Shown: positions 25,337-37,103, counted from the first letter of the stretch. The stretch: 64,000 bases of DNA from Phaeovulum sp. (GCF_030684035.1 NZ_JAUXPI010000043.1:27990-91989), one strand, 5' to 3'. Numbers and translations: made by a program. The notes: a model not told the origin generated them from the letters alone.

Positions 25337-25692
25337 TGCGCACGCTGCTTTCCGGCTTGGCGGTAGTGGCGGTGATGGGGCTGGCATTCTGGGCCTACCG
25401 CGAGAACTACCGCACCCAGACCGCGATATCAGAACTGACCCGGCTGCAATCCGAGATTGCCAGCCTTCGCGAGGGGCTATCGGTGCTCGATGCGGAATGG
25501 GCCTATCTCAACCGCCCTGACAGGCTGCGGGCGCTGGTGGCGCTCAACTTCGAGCGGCTGGCGCTTTTTCCGCTGATGGCGCGGCAGTTTGGCGGGGTGA
25601 CGCAGGTCGCCTATCCGCTGGCACCCGGCGGTCCGTTCAACCTTGATCTCGATCCGGTGGACGCGGTCTCGACGGGAAGGGGCAGGCCATGA
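25336..25692 (+). CDS. ftsL: cell division protein FtsL
   Basis: 118-aa bitopic protein: short cytoplasmic start, membrane helix at about 5-20, then a periplasmic coiled-coil (about 28-60). It forms the FtsQLB-type complex that activates FtsW/FtsI. Sequence is poorly conserved in this family, so the call rests on architecture and position between rsmH and ftsI. It overlaps rsmH by one base and ftsI by four (ATGA). Confidence 0.88.
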   Translation: MRTLLSGLAVVAVMGLAFWAYRENYRTQTAISELTRLQSEIASLREGLSVLDAEWAYLNRPDRLRALVALNFERLALFPLMARQFGGVTQVAYPLAPGGPFNLDLDPVDAVSTGRGRP

Positions 25693-27470
25693 TCCGCACA
25701 CCTCTGCGCCCCCTCGCGCGGGTTCTGAGCGCCCGCGAGCGCGGCGAAAACCCCGATACGATCGAGCGTGAAAACCGCCGCCAGCGCCGCGAGGCGGTGT
25801 CTGACGCGGCGCGTGGCAGGGCCGAAATCAGGCTCCTGCTGCTGGGTGCTGCTTTTGTGGCGGGCTTTGCCACGATCGGCGTGCGGATGGCAGCACTTGC
25901 CGTCTCGCAGCCGATCGAGCCGCAGATTGCCTCGTCTGGCGACGCGATTCTGGCCAGCCGCGCCGATATTCTCGATCGCAATGGCAGGGTTCTGGCAACC
26001 AACCTGTTGACCCATTCGCTTTATGCGCAGCCACAGGAAATGATCGACCCGGCGCGCGTTGCCCGCGAACTCGTGGTGATTTTTCCCGATCTTGATGCCG
26101 CCCGGCTGACCGCCGATTTCACCGGCTCGCGCAAGTTCATCTGGATCAGAAAGAAGATTTCGCCCGTACAGATGCAGGCGGTGCACGATATCGGCGACCC
26201 CGGCCTGTTGTTCGGGCCCCGCGAAATGCGGCTTTACCCGAATGGCGAGCTGGCCGCGCATGTGCTCGGCGGTGCCAGCTTTGGTCGCGAAGACGTGGCC
26301 AGCGCCGAAGTGGTCGGCGTCGCCGGGGTTGAAAAGGCGTTTGACGGCTGGCTGCGCGACCCCGCCAACAACGGAGCGCCGCTGCGCCTGACGCTTGATC
26401 TGACCGTGCAGGCGACGCTGGAAGAGGTGTTGGCCGATGGCATGAAGCTGATGAAGGCCAAGGCCGCGAGCGCGGTTCTGATGCATGTCGGCAGCGGCGA
26501 GATCATTGCCATTGCCAGCTTGCCCGACTTCGACCCCAACGCCCGCCCGGTGCCGCCGACAACCGGCGAGGCGGGGGACAGCCCGCTGTTCAACCGCGCG
26601 GTGCAAGGGGTTTACGAGCTTGGCTCGACCTTCAAGGTCTTTGCCGTGGCGCAGGCGCTTGAACTGGGTCTGGTCACTCCCGCCACGATGATCGACACCC
26701 GCGGGCCACTGGTCTGGGGCAAGTACCGGATCAACGATTTTCACGATTACGGCGCGCGGCTGAGCGTGACCGACGTCATCGTCCAAAGCTCCAACATCGG
26801 TGCCGCGCGCATAGCCATGCTGATCGGGGCAGAGCGGCAAAGGGCGTTCATGGATGCGCTCGGCTTTCTTTCCCCGACCCCGGTTGAACTGGCCGAGGCA
26901 CCCGGTGCGCGCCCGCTTCTGCCTCCGAACTGGAGCGAGCTTTCGACCATGACCATCGCCTATGGCCACGGGCTTTCGGCCAGCCCGCTGCATCTTGCCA
27001 CCGCCTACGCCACCCTGGCCAACGGCGGCCATCGCGTGACCCCGACCCTGGTTCTGGGCGCAGCCCGGCCCGTGGGCGAGGCGGTGATCAGCCCGGCCAA
27101 TTCCGAAGCGATGATGTCGATGCTGCGCCAGGTGGTGACGCGCGGCACCGCGAGCTTTGCCGAAGTGCCGGGTTATGCGGTGGGCGGCAAGACCGGCACC
27201 GCCGACAAGCCCAAGCCCGGTGGCGGTTACTATGACGAAAAGGTGCTGGCCACCTTTGCCGCGGTGTTTCCTGCCCATGCGCCGGAATATGTGCTGGTGC
27301 TGTCGCTCGATGAGCCGGTTGAGGATTCCGGGTCAGTGGATCGCCGCACCGCTGGCTGGACCGCGGTTCCGGTCGGGGCAGAACTTATCCGCCGCGCAGC
27401 GCCGCTGCTCGGCCTGCGCCCGACCTATGCGCCGGTTGCCGGTCCGGGGTTGAGCCTCGCGCGCAATTGA
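25689..27470 (+). CDS. ftsI: septal peptidoglycan transpeptidase (PBP3)
   Basis: Class B penicillin-binding protein, 593 aa, the divisome transpeptidase. A cytoplasmic tail rich in Arg precedes a membrane helix at about 47-66, then the PBP dimerisation domain and the transpeptidase domain. Active-site motifs are Ser313-Thr-Phe-Lys316, Ser367-Ser-Asn369 and Lys501-Thr-Gly503. It overlaps ftsL by 4 nt and is followed after 64 nt by murE. Confidence 0.97.
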   Translation: MIRTPLRPLARVLSARERGENPDTIERENRRQRREAVSDAARGRAEIRLLLLGAAFVAGFATIGVRMAALAVSQPIEPQIASSGDAILASRADILDRNGRVLATNLLTHSLYAQPQEMIDPARVARELVVIFPDLDAARLTADFTGSRKFIWIRKKISPVQMQAVHDIGDPGLLFGPREMRLYPNGELAAHVLGGASFGREDVASAEVVGVAGVEKAFDGWLRDPANNGAPLRLTLDLTVQATLEEVLADGMKLMKAKAASAVLMHVGSGEIIAIASLPDFDPNARPVPPTTGEAGDSPLFNRAVQGVYELGSTFKVFAVAQALELGLVTPATMIDTRGPLVWGKYRINDFHDYGARLSVTDVIVQSSNIGAARIAMLIGAERQRAFMDALGFLSPTPVELAEAPGARPLLPPNWSELSTMTIAYGHGLSASPLHLATAYATLANGGHRVTPTLVLGAARPVGEAVISPANSEAMMSMLRQVVTRGTASFAEVPGYAVGGKTGTADKPKPGGGYYDEKVLATFAAVFPAHAPEYVLVLSLDEPVEDSGSVDRRTAGWTAVPVGAELIRRAAPLLGLRPTYAPVAGPGLSLARN

Positions 27471-27534
27471 CGCCTGCACCAGCGGCGGCGTAAATGCCTC
27501 GGGCGAGCAGAGGGCACAAGATAGGGGCGAGGCG

Positions 27535-29004
27535 GTGAAATCTCTTGCAGATCTGGGCTTGCGCGCGCAGGCGGGGCGCGAGGCGCGCGTCAGCGGCCTT
27601 GCGGTCGATAGCCGCGCGGTGCGCCCCGGCTACCTTTTTGCCGCCCTTCCCGGTGTCAAGGCGCATGGTGCCGAATTCATCGGCTACGCGCTGCGCATGG
27701 AGGCGAGCGCGGTTCTGACCGACCGCGCCGGGGCGGAGATGGCGCGCGATCTTCTGGCGGCGTCAGGCGCGGCGCTGGTGCTGGCCGAAGAGCCAAGGCA
27801 GGCGCTCGCCTTTGCAGCGGCGCTCTGGTTCGGGCGGCAGCCGGAAACGGTGGTGGCAGTGACCGGCACCAATGGCAAGACCTCGGTCGCCAGCTTCACC
27901 CGGCAGATTTGGGCGCTGCTTGGCCATGAAGCCGCGAATATCGGGACCACCGGCGTTGAGGGTGCCTTCAGCGCGCCGTCATCGCACACCACACCCGAGC
28001 CGATCACCCTGCACCGGCTGCTCGCCGAAATGGCCGCCGCCGGGGTCACCCATGCCGCGATGGAAGCATCGAGCCACGGCCTTGCGCAGCGTCGCCTTGA
28101 TGGCGTGCGCCTTGCTGCCGCCGCCTTCACCAATTTCACCCAGGACCATCTCGATTATCACGCGAGCTTTGAAGATTACTTTGCCGCCAAGGCAGGGCTT
28201 TTCACCCGCGTGTTGCCGCCCGAAGCCACAGCGGTGGTCAATATCGATGATCCGCGCGGGGGCGAACTGGTCGCCATGGCGCGGGCGCGCGGGCAGGTGG
28301 TGCTGAGCGTGGGCACCGCCGCTGGTGCCGATCTGCGCATTCTGGGCCAGCGCTTTGATGCCACCGGGCAGGACCTTCGCTTTGCCTGGCAAGGCACCCC
28401 GTTCATGGCGCGGCTGGCACTGATCGGCGGCTTTCAGGCGGCCAATGTGTTGGCGGCGGCGGGCCTTGCGATAGCCTGCGGCGAGGTGCCCGAGGCGGTG
28501 TTTGCGCAACTGTCGCGGCTTGTCACGGTGCGCGGGCGAATGCAGCTTGCCGCCGCGCGCGAAAATGGCGGGGCGGTCTTTGTCGATTACGCCCATACGC
28601 CGGACGCGGTGGAAACCGCGCTTCGCGCGCTGCGCCCGCATGTGCTCGGGCGCATCGTCGTGGTGCTGGGCGCAGGCGGCGACCGCGATCGCAGCAAGCG
28701 CCCGCTGATGGGTGCCGCAGCTGCCACCCATGCCGATGTGGTGTTTGTCACCGATGACAACCCGCGCAGCGAAGACCCTGCCAGCATTCGCGCCGCAATT
28801 CTTGCCGCCGCCCCGGAGGCCAGCGAAGTCGGCGATCGCGCCGAGGCGATCCTGCGCGGTGTTGATGCACTGGGGCCGGGCGATGCGCTGCTGATCGCCG
28901 GCAAGGGGCACGAAAGCGGGCAGGTGGTGGGTGACACCATCTACCCCTTTGACGATGCCGAACAGGCAAGCGTGGCGGTAGCCGCGCTTGACGGCAAGAT
29001 CTGA
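27535..29004 (+). CDS. murE: UDP-MurNAc-tripeptide (meso-diaminopimelate) ligase
   Basis: Adds the third residue of the peptide stem in the cytoplasm. 489 aa with the three Mur-ligase domains. The ATP loop is GTNGKT at 111-116, and Lys219 in YFAAKAG is the expected carbamylated lysine. DDNPRSEDP at 407-415 is the meso-DAP-selecting motif, so the wall is of the DAP type. The start is GTG at 27535. The stop overlaps murF by one base. Confidence 0.97.
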   Translation: MKSLADLGLRAQAGREARVSGLAVDSRAVRPGYLFAALPGVKAHGAEFIGYALRMEASAVLTDRAGAEMARDLLAASGAALVLAEEPRQALAFAAALWFGRQPETVVAVTGTNGKTSVASFTRQIWALLGHEAANIGTTGVEGAFSAPSSHTTPEPITLHRLLAEMAAAGVTHAAMEASSHGLAQRRLDGVRLAAAAFTNFTQDHLDYHASFEDYFAAKAGLFTRVLPPEATAVVNIDDPRGGELVAMARARGQVVLSVGTAAGADLRILGQRFDATGQDLRFAWQGTPFMARLALIGGFQAANVLAAAGLAIACGEVPEAVFAQLSRLVTVRGRMQLAAARENGGAVFVDYAHTPDAVETALRALRPHVLGRIVVVLGAGGDRDRSKRPLMGAAAATHADVVFVTDDNPRSEDPASIRAAILAAAPEASEVGDRAEAILRGVDALGPGDALLIAGKGHESGQVVGDTIYPFDDAEQASVAVAALDGKI

Positions 29005-30479
29005 TGGCCGCGCTCTGGACCTCGGCCGAGGCCTGTGCAGCCACGGGCGGCCGTGCGACACGCGCCTTTGAGGCGCGGGGTGTTTCGATCGACAGCCGCA
29101 GCCTGGCACCGGGCGATTTGTTCGTGGCGCTGAAAGACGCGCGCGACGGCCATGATTTCGTTGCCGCAGCGCTTGCCCGGGGTGCGGCCGCAGCCCTCGT
29201 GAGCCGCATTCCGACCGGCTGCAGCGAGGCCGACCCGCTGTTGATCGTGCCCGACGTTCTGGCGGCGCTGACCGAACTTGGCCGTGCCGGGCGCGCGCGT
29301 GCCAAGGGCATCGTCATCGCCGTGACCGGATCGGTCGGCAAGACTTCGAGCAAGGAAATGTTGCGCGCCGTGCTTGCCTCGCAAGGCTCGGTGCATGGAG
29401 CCGAGGCGAGCTTCAACAACCATTGGGGGGTGCCGCTGACGCTGGCGCGACTGCCCGCCGATGCCGATTTCGCGGTGGTTGAAATCGGCATGAACCGCCC
29501 CGGCGAAATCGCGCCGCTGGCACGCCTCACCCGCCCGCACGCAGCCCTCGTCACCACCATTGCCGCCGCGCATCTGGAAGCGTTTGCCGGACTCGACGCG
29601 ATCGCCCGCGAAAAGGCCTCGGTGTTCGAAGGGCTGGAACCGGGTGGGGTGGCGGTGATCCCGTCAGGGCTGCCGGTCACCCCGATCCTCGCCGCAAAGG
29701 CACGGGAGCATGCGGCCCGCGTTCTCTGCTTTGGCATCGAGCCGGGCGATGCCTACCGGCTGCTCTCGGTGCGGCTTGCCGATGATGTGGCAATCGTTCA
29801 GGCGCGACACGGGGCAGAGCCATTGCTGTTCAAGCTGCGCTCGGCGGGGCGGCATTTTGCGCTCAATGCGCTTGGCGTATTGGCGCTGGCCGAAGCGGTA
29901 GGTGCCGACCCGGCGATTGCCGCGCTTGACCTTGGCGGGTGGGAGCCTCCGGCGGGGCGGGGCAGCCGCCAGCGCATCTATCTTGACATCGTGGACGCGG
30001 CCCAGAGCTTCGAGTTGATCGATGATGCCTATAATGCCAACCCCGCTTCGCTCTCGGCCGCGCTCGACGTGCTTGCCATGGCAACGCCGCGCGATGGTGT
30101 GGGCCGGGTTCGTGCCGGGCGGCGGATCGCTGTTCTGGGCGACATGCTGGAACTTGGCGCGGGCGAGGCGGCGCTGCATGCCGCCATCGCCAATCACCCC
30201 GCCATGCCCGGCATCCGCCTTGTGCACTGCGTCGGCCCACGGATGCAGGTGCTCTGGCAGGCGTTGCCGCCCGGCAAGCGCGGCGAGTGGCATGCGACCG
30301 CCGCAGATCTTGCGGCGCGGGCGCATCATCTGGCCGATGCGGGCGACGTGGTACTGGTGAAAGGGTCCAAAGGCTCGCGGGTGAGCCTTGTGGTTGACGC
30401 GCTGAAGAAACTCGGGCAGGCGGGTGCCGCTGAGGCGCAGGCGGCAGAGGCGCGGGTGGCGGAAAAGGGGAATACCTGA
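29004..30479 (+). CDS. murF: UDP-MurNAc-tripeptide--D-Ala-D-Ala ligase
   Basis: Completes the UDP-MurNAc-pentapeptide. 491 aa. The nucleotide loop is [11 protein letters not shown] (about 108-118), the central domain carries [12 protein letters not shown] and [10 protein letters not shown], and the C-terminal domain [10 protein letters not shown]. These are characteristic of MurF rather than other Mur ligases. TGATG overlaps at both ends tie it to murE and mraY. Confidence 0.97.
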   Translation: MAALWTSAEACAATGGRATRAFEARGVSIDSRSLAPGDLFVALKDARDGHDFVAAALARGAAAALVSRIPTGCSEADPLLIVPDVLAALTELGRAGRARAKGIVIAVTGSVGKTSSKEMLRAVLASQGSVHGAEASFNNHWGVPLTLARLPADADFAVVEIGMNRPGEIAPLARLTRPHAALVTTIAAAHLEAFAGLDAIAREKASVFEGLEPGGVAVIPSGLPVTPILAAKAREHAARVLCFGIEPGDAYRLLSVRLADDVAIVQARHGAEPLLFKLRSAGRHFALNALGVLALAEAVGADPAIAALDLGGWEPPAGRGSRQRIYLDIVDAAQSFELIDDAYNANPASLSAALDVLAMATPRDGVGRVRAGRRIAVLGDMLELGAGEAALHAAIANHPAMPGIRLVHCVGPRMQVLWQALPPGKRGEWHATAADLAARAHHLADAGDVVLVKGSKGSRVSLVVDALKKLGQAGAAEAQAAEARVAEKGNT

Positions 30480-31561
30480 TGCTGTACTGGTTGACCGGGC
30501 TTTCCGACGGCGGCGACGTCTTCAACCTCTTTCGCTACATCACCTTTCGGGCGGGGGCCGCGTTCTTCACCGCGCTGGTCTTCGGCTTTCTGTTCGGGCG
30601 GCCGCTGATCGACCTCTTGCGCCGCCGTCAGGGCAAGGGCCAGCCGATTCGCGATGATGGCCCGGCAAGTCACTTTGCCAAGGCAGGGACGCCGACGATG
30701 GGGGGTCTTCTGATCCTTTCAGCGCTGCTGTTTTCGACCCTGCTCTGGGCGCGGCTCGACAATGCCTATGTCTGGATCGTGATGGGCGTTACCTTCAGCT
30801 TCGGGATCATCGGCTTTGCCGACGATTATGCCAAGGTGAAGCGGCAATCGAGCAAGGGCGTCTCGTCGCGGCTGCGCTTTGCGGCCGGGCTGGTGATTGC
30901 GGCGGTCGCCGCGGCACTTGCTGCGCGCCTGCACCCCGAGGCGCTTTCCAATCAGCTCGCACTGCCGGTATTCAAGGATGTGCTGGTCAACCTCGGCTGG
31001 TTCTTCGTGCCGTTCTCGATGGTGGTGATCGTGGGTGCGGCCAATGCGGTGAACCTGACCGACGGGCTCGACGGATTGGCGGTCATGCCGGTGATGATCG
31101 CTGCCGGCACCCTGGGAGTGATCGCCTATGTGGTTGGCCGAACAGACTTTTCCGCCTATCTCGGGGTGCATTTTGTGCCCGGCGCCGGGGAGCTTTTCAT
31201 TTTCACCGCGGCGCTGATCGGCGGCGGCCTCGGGTTTCTCTGGTATAACGCCCCCCCAGCCGCGGTCTTCATGGGCGATACCGGAAGCCTGGCGCTTGGC
31301 GGCGCGCTGGGCGCCATCGCGGTCTGCACCAAGCATGAAATCGTACTGGCAATCGTCGGCGGGCTCTTTGTGGTCGAGGCGATGAGCGTCATCGTTCAGG
31401 TGCTCTACTTCAAGCGCACCGGGCGGCGGGTATTTCTGATGGCACCGATCCACCACCATTTCGAGAAGAGGGGCTGGGCGGAGCCGCAGATCGTGATCCG
31501 GTTCTGGATCATCTCGCTCATCCTCGCATTGATCGGGCTGGCGACGCTGAAGCTGCGCTGA
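30479..31561 (+). CDS. mraY: phospho-N-acetylmuramoyl-pentapeptide transferase
   Basis: Makes lipid I from UDP-MurNAc-pentapeptide and undecaprenyl phosphate in the inner membrane. 360 aa with about ten helices. The catalytic Asp pair is in GFADDYAKV, with [10 protein letters not shown] and the [11 protein letters not shown] loop as further family signatures. It overlaps murF by one base. After it comes a hairpin and an 88-nt gap before murD. Confidence 0.98.
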   Translation: MLYWLTGLSDGGDVFNLFRYITFRAGAAFFTALVFGFLFGRPLIDLLRRRQGKGQPIRDDGPASHFAKAGTPTMGGLLILSALLFSTLLWARLDNAYVWIVMGVTFSFGIIGFADDYAKVKRQSSKGVSSRLRFAAGLVIAAVAAALAARLHPEALSNQLALPVFKDVLVNLGWFFVPFSMVVIVGAANAVNLTDGLDGLAVMPVMIAAGTLGVIAYVVGRTDFSAYLGVHFVPGAGELFIFTAALIGGGLGFLWYNAPPAAVFMGDTGSLALGGALGAIAVCTKHEIVLAIVGGLFVVEAMSVIVQVLYFKRTGRRVFLMAPIHHHFEKRGWAEPQIVIRFWIISLILALIGLATLKLR

Positions 31562-31569
31562 GGCACAAA

Positions 31570-31593
31570 GCCGGGGGGCCTCTGCCCCCCGGC
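31570..31593 (+). terminator. hairpin inside the dcw cluster, after mraY
   Basis: GCCGGGGGG and CCCCCCGGC form a 9-bp stem with a 6-nt loop, 8 nt after the mraY stop codon. The tail CTTGCTGG is not U-rich, so partial termination or an RNA-processing block is more likely than a full stop. Confidence 0.45.
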
Positions 31594-31649
31594 CTTGCTG
31601 GCGCGCCGGTACGGGGGCAATGTGAACCTGGCGACAGGTGGGGGGCGCG

Positions 31650-33056
31650 ATGATTCCGGTGCTGGGCTACGAGGGGCTGAAGGTGGCCGTGCTGGGTCTG
31701 GGCCGGTCAGGGCTTGCCACCGCGGCCGCGCTCGCCGCTGGCGGTGCCGAGGCGCTATGCTGGGACGAAAGCCCCGAGGTGCGCACCAGCGCCGAGGCGG
31801 CGGGGCACAGGCTGCACGATCTTGGCCGCGCCGATGCCTGGGAGGGGGTGGCGGCGCTGATCGTCAGCCCCGGCATCCCGCATCTCTACCCGGCCCCGCA
31901 CCGCCTCATCGCCCGCGCAATGGCTGCGGGCATTGCTGTCGATAACGACATCGGCCTGTTTTTCCGCTCCTGGGCGACCGGCGACTGGGATCAGTTCGAT
32001 GTCACCCCGAAATGCGTGGCGGTGACCGGCTCGAACGGCAAATCGACCACTACCGCGCTCATTCACCACATTCTGCAAGCCGCCGGGCGACCGACGCAGA
32101 TGGCAGGCAACATCGGGCGCGGCGTGCTTGACATTGACCCGGCCAGCGAGGCCGAGGTGGTGGTGCTGGAGCTTTCCTCCTACCAGACAGAGCTTGCCCG
32201 CGCGCTGACCCCGGATGTGGCGGTGTTCACCAATCTCACCCCCGACCACCTTGACCGGCATGGCGGCCTGGGCGGCTATTTCGCGGCCAAGCGGCGGCTT
32301 TTTGCCGAAGGCGGGCCGGACCGCGCGGTGATCGGCGTAGACGAGGCGGAGGGGGTGTTTCTGGCCGACCAGCTTGCCACCGGCCCCGAGGATGACCGGG
32401 TCATCCGGGTTTCCTCAGGGCAGAGGCTCGGTGGCTTTGGCTGGTCGGTATTCGCGCGCAAGGGGTTTCTGGCGGAGTGGCGCAAAGGGCGGCAACTGGC
32501 CTCGGTCGATCTGCGTGCCATTGCCGGGCTGCCCGGCGCGCACAACCACCAGAACGCCTGCGCCGCCTGGGCGGCGTGCCGCGCGCTTGGGGTGCCGCCG
32601 CGCGAGATCGAGGCGGCGCTTGCCAGCTTTGCCGGCCTGCCGCACCGCAGCCAGACGGTCGCCGAGGCGGGCGGTGTGCGCTTTGTGAACGATTCCAAGG
32701 CCACCAATGTCGATAGCGCCGCCAAAGCCTTGCAAGCCTTCCCCCGAATTCGCTGGATCGCCGGAGGTCTGGGCAAGGAAGGCGGCATAGCGGCGCTCGC
32801 GCCGCATCTTGGCGCGGTGGCGAAAGCCTATCTCATCGGCCATTCGGCGCGCGATTTCGCGCTTGATCTCGGCGCGACGCCGCAGGAAATTTGCGAGACG
32901 ATGGAACGCGCCGTGGAGCGCGCTGCGGCCGAGGCGGAACCGGGCGATGTGGTGCTTCTGGCACCTGCTGCGGCCAGTTTTGACCAGTATGAGAATTTCG
33001 AAAAACGCGGCGAGCATTTTGTTGCCCTGGTCAAGGCGCGTCTGGGGCTGGCGTGA
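31650..33056 (+). CDS. murD: UDP-MurNAc-L-alanine--D-glutamate ligase
   Basis: Adds D-Glu, second residue of the stem peptide. 468 aa. The N-terminal domain starts with [12 protein letters not shown], the ATP loop is GSNGKST at 127-133, and AGNIGRGVL and [11 protein letters not shown] are family motifs. The C-terminal domain has FVNDSKATN. The ATG at 31650 follows AGGTGGGGG; a GTG 12 nt earlier is in frame but less likely. Confidence 0.96.
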   Translation: MIPVLGYEGLKVAVLGLGRSGLATAAALAAGGAEALCWDESPEVRTSAEAAGHRLHDLGRADAWEGVAALIVSPGIPHLYPAPHRLIARAMAAGIAVDNDIGLFFRSWATGDWDQFDVTPKCVAVTGSNGKSTTTALIHHILQAAGRPTQMAGNIGRGVLDIDPASEAEVVVLELSSYQTELARALTPDVAVFTNLTPDHLDRHGGLGGYFAAKRRLFAEGGPDRAVIGVDEAEGVFLADQLATGPEDDRVIRVSSGQRLGGFGWSVFARKGFLAEWRKGRQLASVDLRAIAGLPGAHNHQNACAAWAACRALGVPPREIEAALASFAGLPHRSQTVAEAGGVRFVNDSKATNVDSAAKALQAFPRIRWIAGGLGKEGGIAALAPHLGAVAKAYLIGHSARDFALDLGATPQEICETMERAVERAAAEAEPGDVVLLAPAAASFDQYENFEKRGEHFVALVKARLGLA

Positions 33057-33167
33057 CCGAAGCACCCTTTGCCGCCCATGTTCCTCTGGCATGGAGCCCC
33101 GTTTGACGTTACACTTGCCCACGAGACCCGGAAAACCGGGCGACCCGAGGCAGGACGGCAGTGTATC

Positions 33168-34334
33168 ATGACTGAGATGGTGTTTGGCACCGCGCCCGTC
33201 AGGGCGGTTGAGCCGGTGTTGCCGCGTTGGTGGCGCACGCTCGACAAATGGACCCTGGGTGCCGTGCTCGGCCTGTTCGCGGTCGGCATTCTGCTTGGTC
33301 TTGCGGCTTCGGTGCCGCTGGCCGAAAAGAACGGGCTGCCGCCCTTCTACTATGTCACCCGACAATTGATCTTCGGTGGCGCGGCAATCGTTGTCATGCT
33401 TGCCATCTCGATGCTGTCGCCGCCGCAGGTGCGCAGGCTTGGTGTGCTCGGCTTTGTCGCGGCGTTTCTGGCGCTGGCGCTGCTGCCGGTTTTCGGCACC
33501 GATTTCGGCAAGGGTGCGGTGCGTTGGTTCAGCTTCGGTTTCGCCAGTGTGCAGCCAGCCGAATTCCTCAAGCCCGGGCTGGTGGTGCTGGTCGCGTGGT
33601 TCATGGCGGCAGCACAGGATGTGGGCGGTCCGCCGGGCAGGCGCTATTCGCTTTTCATCACGCTGGTAGTGGTCGGGTTGCTGGCGGCGCAGCCCGATTT
33701 CGGCCAGGCGGCGCTGGTGCTGTTCATCTGGTGCGTCATCTATTTTGTCTCGGGCGCGCCGGTGGTTCTGCTGGTGGGGCTTGCCGGACTGACCGTGCTG
33801 GGCGGGTTTGGTGCCTATAGCGGGTCAGAACATTTTGCCCGCCGGATTGATGGCTACCTTGCCTCGGAAATCGACCCGCGCACCCAGATCGGCTATGCCA
33901 CCAACGCGATTCAGGAGGGTGGGCTGTTTGGGGTCGGGGTCGGCGAAGGCACGGTCAAGTGGCAGTTGCCCGACGCGCACACCGATTTCATCATTGCGGT
34001 TGCGGCGGAGGAGTATGGTCTCGTGCTGGTGCTGGCGATCGTGCTGCTTTACGCGGCAATCGTGGCGATGTCGCTCTACCGGCTGACCGGCGAGCGCGAC
34101 ATTTTCACCCGGCTTGCGGGCACCGGGCTTGCCTGCGCCTTCGGGGTGCAGGCCTTCATCAATATGGGCGTTGCGGTGCGGCTTTTGCCCGCCAAGGGCA
34201 TGACGCTGCCCTTTGTAAGCTACGGCGGCAGCTCGGTGATCGCATCGGGCATTGCCATGGGCATGCTGCTTGCCCTCACCCGCCGCCGCCCGCGTGGCCA
34301 GTTTGGCGAGATACTCGCGCGGAGGGGGCGATGA
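33168..34334 (+). CDS. ftsW: lipid II polymerase FtsW (SEDS family)
   Basis: Septal peptidoglycan glycosyltransferase that works with FtsI. 388 aa, ten helices expected. SEDS marks include the segment around [20 protein letters not shown], which contains the conserved charged loop, and [17 protein letters not shown] near the C-terminus. I take the ATG at 33168; an upstream in-frame start at 33069 would add 33 unconserved residues. The stop overlaps the murG start by four bases. Confidence 0.95.
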   Translation: MTEMVFGTAPVRAVEPVLPRWWRTLDKWTLGAVLGLFAVGILLGLAASVPLAEKNGLPPFYYVTRQLIFGGAAIVVMLAISMLSPPQVRRLGVLGFVAAFLALALLPVFGTDFGKGAVRWFSFGFASVQPAEFLKPGLVVLVAWFMAAAQDVGGPPGRRYSLFITLVVVGLLAAQPDFGQAALVLFIWCVIYFVSGAPVVLLVGLAGLTVLGGFGAYSGSEHFARRIDGYLASEIDPRTQIGYATNAIQEGGLFGVGVGEGTVKWQLPDAHTDFIIAVAAEEYGLVLVLAIVLLYAAIVAMSLYRLTGERDIFTRLAGTGLACAFGVQAFINMGVAVRLLPAKGMTLPFVSYGGSSVIASGIAMGMLLALTRRRPRGQFGEILARRGR

Positions 34335-35425
34335 CCGGGCCGCTTTTGCTGATTGCCGCCGGCGGCACTGGCGGGCACATGTTTCCCGCGCAGGCGCTGG
34401 CCGAGGCGATGGTGCGGCGTGGCTGGCGGGTGAAGCTTTCAACCGATGTGCGTGGCGCGCGCTATACTGGCGGATTTCCGCATGTGGTGCAGGTTGCGCA
34501 AGTCGCCTCGGCGACTTTCGCCCGCGGCGGCCTGCTGGCCAGGGCGATGGTGCCTTTCCGCATTGCGGCCGGGGTGCTTTCGGCGATGCGGGCGTTCCGG
34601 CGCGACCGGCCGGCGGTGGTGGTGGGCTTTGGCGGCTATCCGACGATACCCGCGCTTGCCGCTGCCGTGGTGCTGAAGGTGCCGCGCGCCATTCATGAAC
34701 AGAACGGCGTGCTTGGCCGCGTCAACCGGCTTTTCGCGCGACGGGTGCAGGGTTTTGCCTGCGGCACCTGGCCAACGGCTTTGCCTGACGGTGCGGTGGG
34801 CGTGCATACCGGCAACCCGGTCCGCGCCGCGGTGCTGGAGCGCGCAGGCGCGCCCTATATTCCGCCCGGAGACTACCCGATTAGCTTGCTGGTTCTTGGC
34901 GGCAGCCAGGGTGCGCGGGTGCTTTCGCAGGTGGTTCCCGCAGCGCTTGCCCGGCTTCCCGAAGGCCTTCGCGGGCAATTGCGCGTCGCCCATCAGGCGC
35001 GCGAAGAGGACCGCCTTGAGGTGATCGCCGCCTATGTAGCCGCGAATATCTCGGCCGAGGTGCAGCCGTTCTTTACCGACGTGCCCCGCCGCCTTTCGGA
35101 AGCGCAGCTGGTGATTGCGCGGGCGGGTGCAAGCACGGTGGCGGAAATCAGCGTGATCGGGCGGCCCTCGCTGCTGGTGCCCTATGCCGCAGCAACCGGC
35201 GACCACCAGACCGCCAATGCGCGCGGCCTGCTGGATGCCGGGGCCGCGGTGCTGATTCCGGAATCGCGGTTCGGCGCAGAAAGCGTTGCCGAACAGGTGG
35301 CACTGGTGCTCGGCAACCCCGATGCAGCGGTAAAAATGGCCAATGCCGCGCTTTCCTACAGCATCCCGGACGCGACGGAACGGCTGGTGGAACTGGTCGA
35401 AGGTCTGGCTAAGGTGACGCCATGA
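34331..35425 (+). CDS. murG: lipid II synthase (UDP-GlcNAc transferase) MurG
   Basis: Peripheral GT-B glycosyltransferase (GT28) that adds GlcNAc to lipid I on the cytoplasmic face. 364 aa. [12 protein letters not shown] near the N-terminus, [24 protein letters not shown] and the C-terminal [21 protein letters not shown] are classic MurG motifs. ATGA overlaps at both ends link it to ftsW and murC. Confidence 0.98.
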   Translation: MTGPLLLIAAGGTGGHMFPAQALAEAMVRRGWRVKLSTDVRGARYTGGFPHVVQVAQVASATFARGGLLARAMVPFRIAAGVLSAMRAFRRDRPAVVVGFGGYPTIPALAAAVVLKVPRAIHEQNGVLGRVNRLFARRVQGFACGTWPTALPDGAVGVHTGNPVRAAVLERAGAPYIPPGDYPISLLVLGGSQGARVLSQVVPAALARLPEGLRGQLRVAHQAREEDRLEVIAAYVAANISAEVQPFFTDVPRRLSEAQLVIARAGASTVAEISVIGRPSLLVPYAAATGDHQTANARGLLDAGAAVLIPESRFGAESVAEQVALVLGNPDAAVKMANAALSYSIPDATERLVELVEGLAKVTP

Positions 35426-36837
35426 ATGCGGCGGCGACGAAACTTCCGGGCGAACTTGGGCCGATCCACTTCGTCGGCATCGGCGGCATCGGCATGTCCG
35501 GCATTGCCGAGGTGCTGATGACGCTCGGCTATGTGGTCCAGGGGTCCGATGCCAAGGCCAGCAAGATCACCGATCGTCTGGTGTCGCTTGGCGCAAGCTT
35601 TTTCGAAGGACAGCGCGCCGAAAACCTCGGGCAGGCGGCGGTGGTGGTGATTTCGTCGGCGATCAAGAAGGGCAACCCCGAGCTTGAGGAGGCACGTCGG
35701 CGCGGTTTGCCGGTGGTGCGCCGCGCCGAAATGCTCGCCGAATTGATGCGGCTGCGCTCGAACATCGCGGTGGCGGGAACGCATGGCAAGACCACCACCA
35801 CAACGATGGTGGCGACCCTGCTCGACAAGGGCGGGTTCGACCCGACGGTGATCAACGGCGGCATCATTCACGCCTATGGCTCGAACGCGCGGGCGGGCGA
35901 AGGCGAATGGATGGTGGTCGAAGCAGACGAAAGCGACGGCAGCTTCAACCGCCTGCCCGCGACCATCGCCATTGTCACCAATATCGACCCCGAGCACATG
36001 GAGCATTGGGGCAGCTTCGACAATCTGCGCCGGGGATTTTTCGATTTCGTCTCGAACATCCCGTTTTACGGGCTTGCCGTCTGCTGCACCGACCACCCCG
36101 AGGTGCAGGCGCTGGTGGGCCGCATCACCGACCGCCGCGTGGTCACCTTCGGCTTCAACGCCCAGGCCGACGTGCGCGCGCTCGACCTGCGTTTCGAGGC
36201 CGGTGTGGCGCATTTCGACGTTGCCTTGCAAGGCGAGGGCGAGGGCGCGGTGATCGCGGATTGCACCCTGCCGATGCCCGGAGAGCACAACGTTTCCAAC
36301 GCCTTGGCGGCAATAGCGGTGGCGCGCCACCTTGGCATGAAAATGGAAGAGATCCGCGCGGCACTGGCTGGTTTTGGCGGCGTCAACCGCCGTTTCACCA
36401 AGATCGCGGAGCTCAACGGTGTTTCCATCATCGACGATTACGGCCACCATCCGGTGGAAATTGCCGCCGTGCTGAAGGCGGCGCGGCAGTCCACGCGCGG
36501 CCGGGTCATCGCGGTGCATCAGCCGCACCGCTACACGCGGCTGTCGAGCCTGTTCGAGGATTTCTGCACCTGCTTCAACGAGGCCGATGTGGTGGGCATC
36601 GCCGAGGTCTATGCGGCGGGCGAAGCGCCGATTGCCGGGGCCAGCCGCGATGATCTGGTGGCCGGGCTGGTCGCGCATGGTCACCGCCATGCGCGCGCGG
36701 TGGTTTCCGAAGCGGACCTTGCGCAACTGGTGCGCGACGAGGCGCGGCCGGGTGACATTGTCGTCTGCCTCGGCGCAGGCACGATTTCGGCTTGGGCGAA
36801 CACGCTGCCCGCGGCGCTAAAGGACTGGCGCACATGA
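35422..36837 (+). CDS. murC: UDP-N-acetylmuramate--L-alanine ligase
   Basis: Attaches the first amino acid of the stem peptide. 471 aa. [17 protein letters not shown] opens the Rossmann domain, and the ATP loop is GTHGKTTTT at 119-127. EADESDGSF and [10 protein letters not shown] are further MurC motifs. It overlaps murG and the following DUF2484 gene by four bases each. Confidence 0.98.
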   Translation: MNAAATKLPGELGPIHFVGIGGIGMSGIAEVLMTLGYVVQGSDAKASKITDRLVSLGASFFEGQRAENLGQAAVVVISSAIKKGNPELEEARRRGLPVVRRAEMLAELMRLRSNIAVAGTHGKTTTTTMVATLLDKGGFDPTVINGGIIHAYGSNARAGEGEWMVVEADESDGSFNRLPATIAIVTNIDPEHMEHWGSFDNLRRGFFDFVSNIPFYGLAVCCTDHPEVQALVGRITDRRVVTFGFNAQADVRALDLRFEAGVAHFDVALQGEGEGAVIADCTLPMPGEHNVSNALAAIAVARHLGMKMEEIRAALAGFGGVNRRFTKIAELNGVSIIDDYGHHPVEIAAVLKAARQSTRGRVIAVHQPHRYTRLSSLFEDFCTCFNEADVVGIAEVYAAGEAPIAGASRDDLVAGLVAHGHRHARAVVSEADLAQLVRDEARPGDIVVCLGAGTISAWANTLPAALKDWRT

Positions 36838-37103
36838 GCCTGGTGCTGATCCTCGCTTGCGTCTGGGTGCTGGCGGCAAGTGCCACGGCGCTTTTGCCGC
36901 TCCACCGCCAGATGCTGCCGGGGCTGGTGCTGCTGGTATCGGCACCGGTGCTGTTGGTGTGGATCGGCGTGGTGCATGGCGTCTGGGTGGTGGCGATCGG
37001 GCTCGCGGCGTTTGTCTCGCTGTTTCGCCGCCCGCTCTGGTATCTGGCACAACGCGCCATGGGTCGCCCGGTTTCGCCCCCATACAGGGAGGGCCGCGAA
37101 TGA
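36834..37103 (+). CDS. DUF2484 membrane protein (copy 1)
   Basis: 89 aa, three hydrophobic segments (about 2-22, 26-44, 46-64), so an inner-membrane protein. It belongs to DUF2484, a family found mainly in Rhodobacterales between murC and murB; function unknown. The opening [20 protein letters not shown] matches that of the next gene, so the two arose by tandem duplication. ATGA overlaps on both sides couple it to murC and its twin. Confidence 0.8.
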   Translation: MSLVLILACVWVLAASATALLPLHRQMLPGLVLLVSAPVLLVWIGVVHGVWVVAIGLAAFVSLFRRPLWYLAQRAMGRPVSPPYREGRE

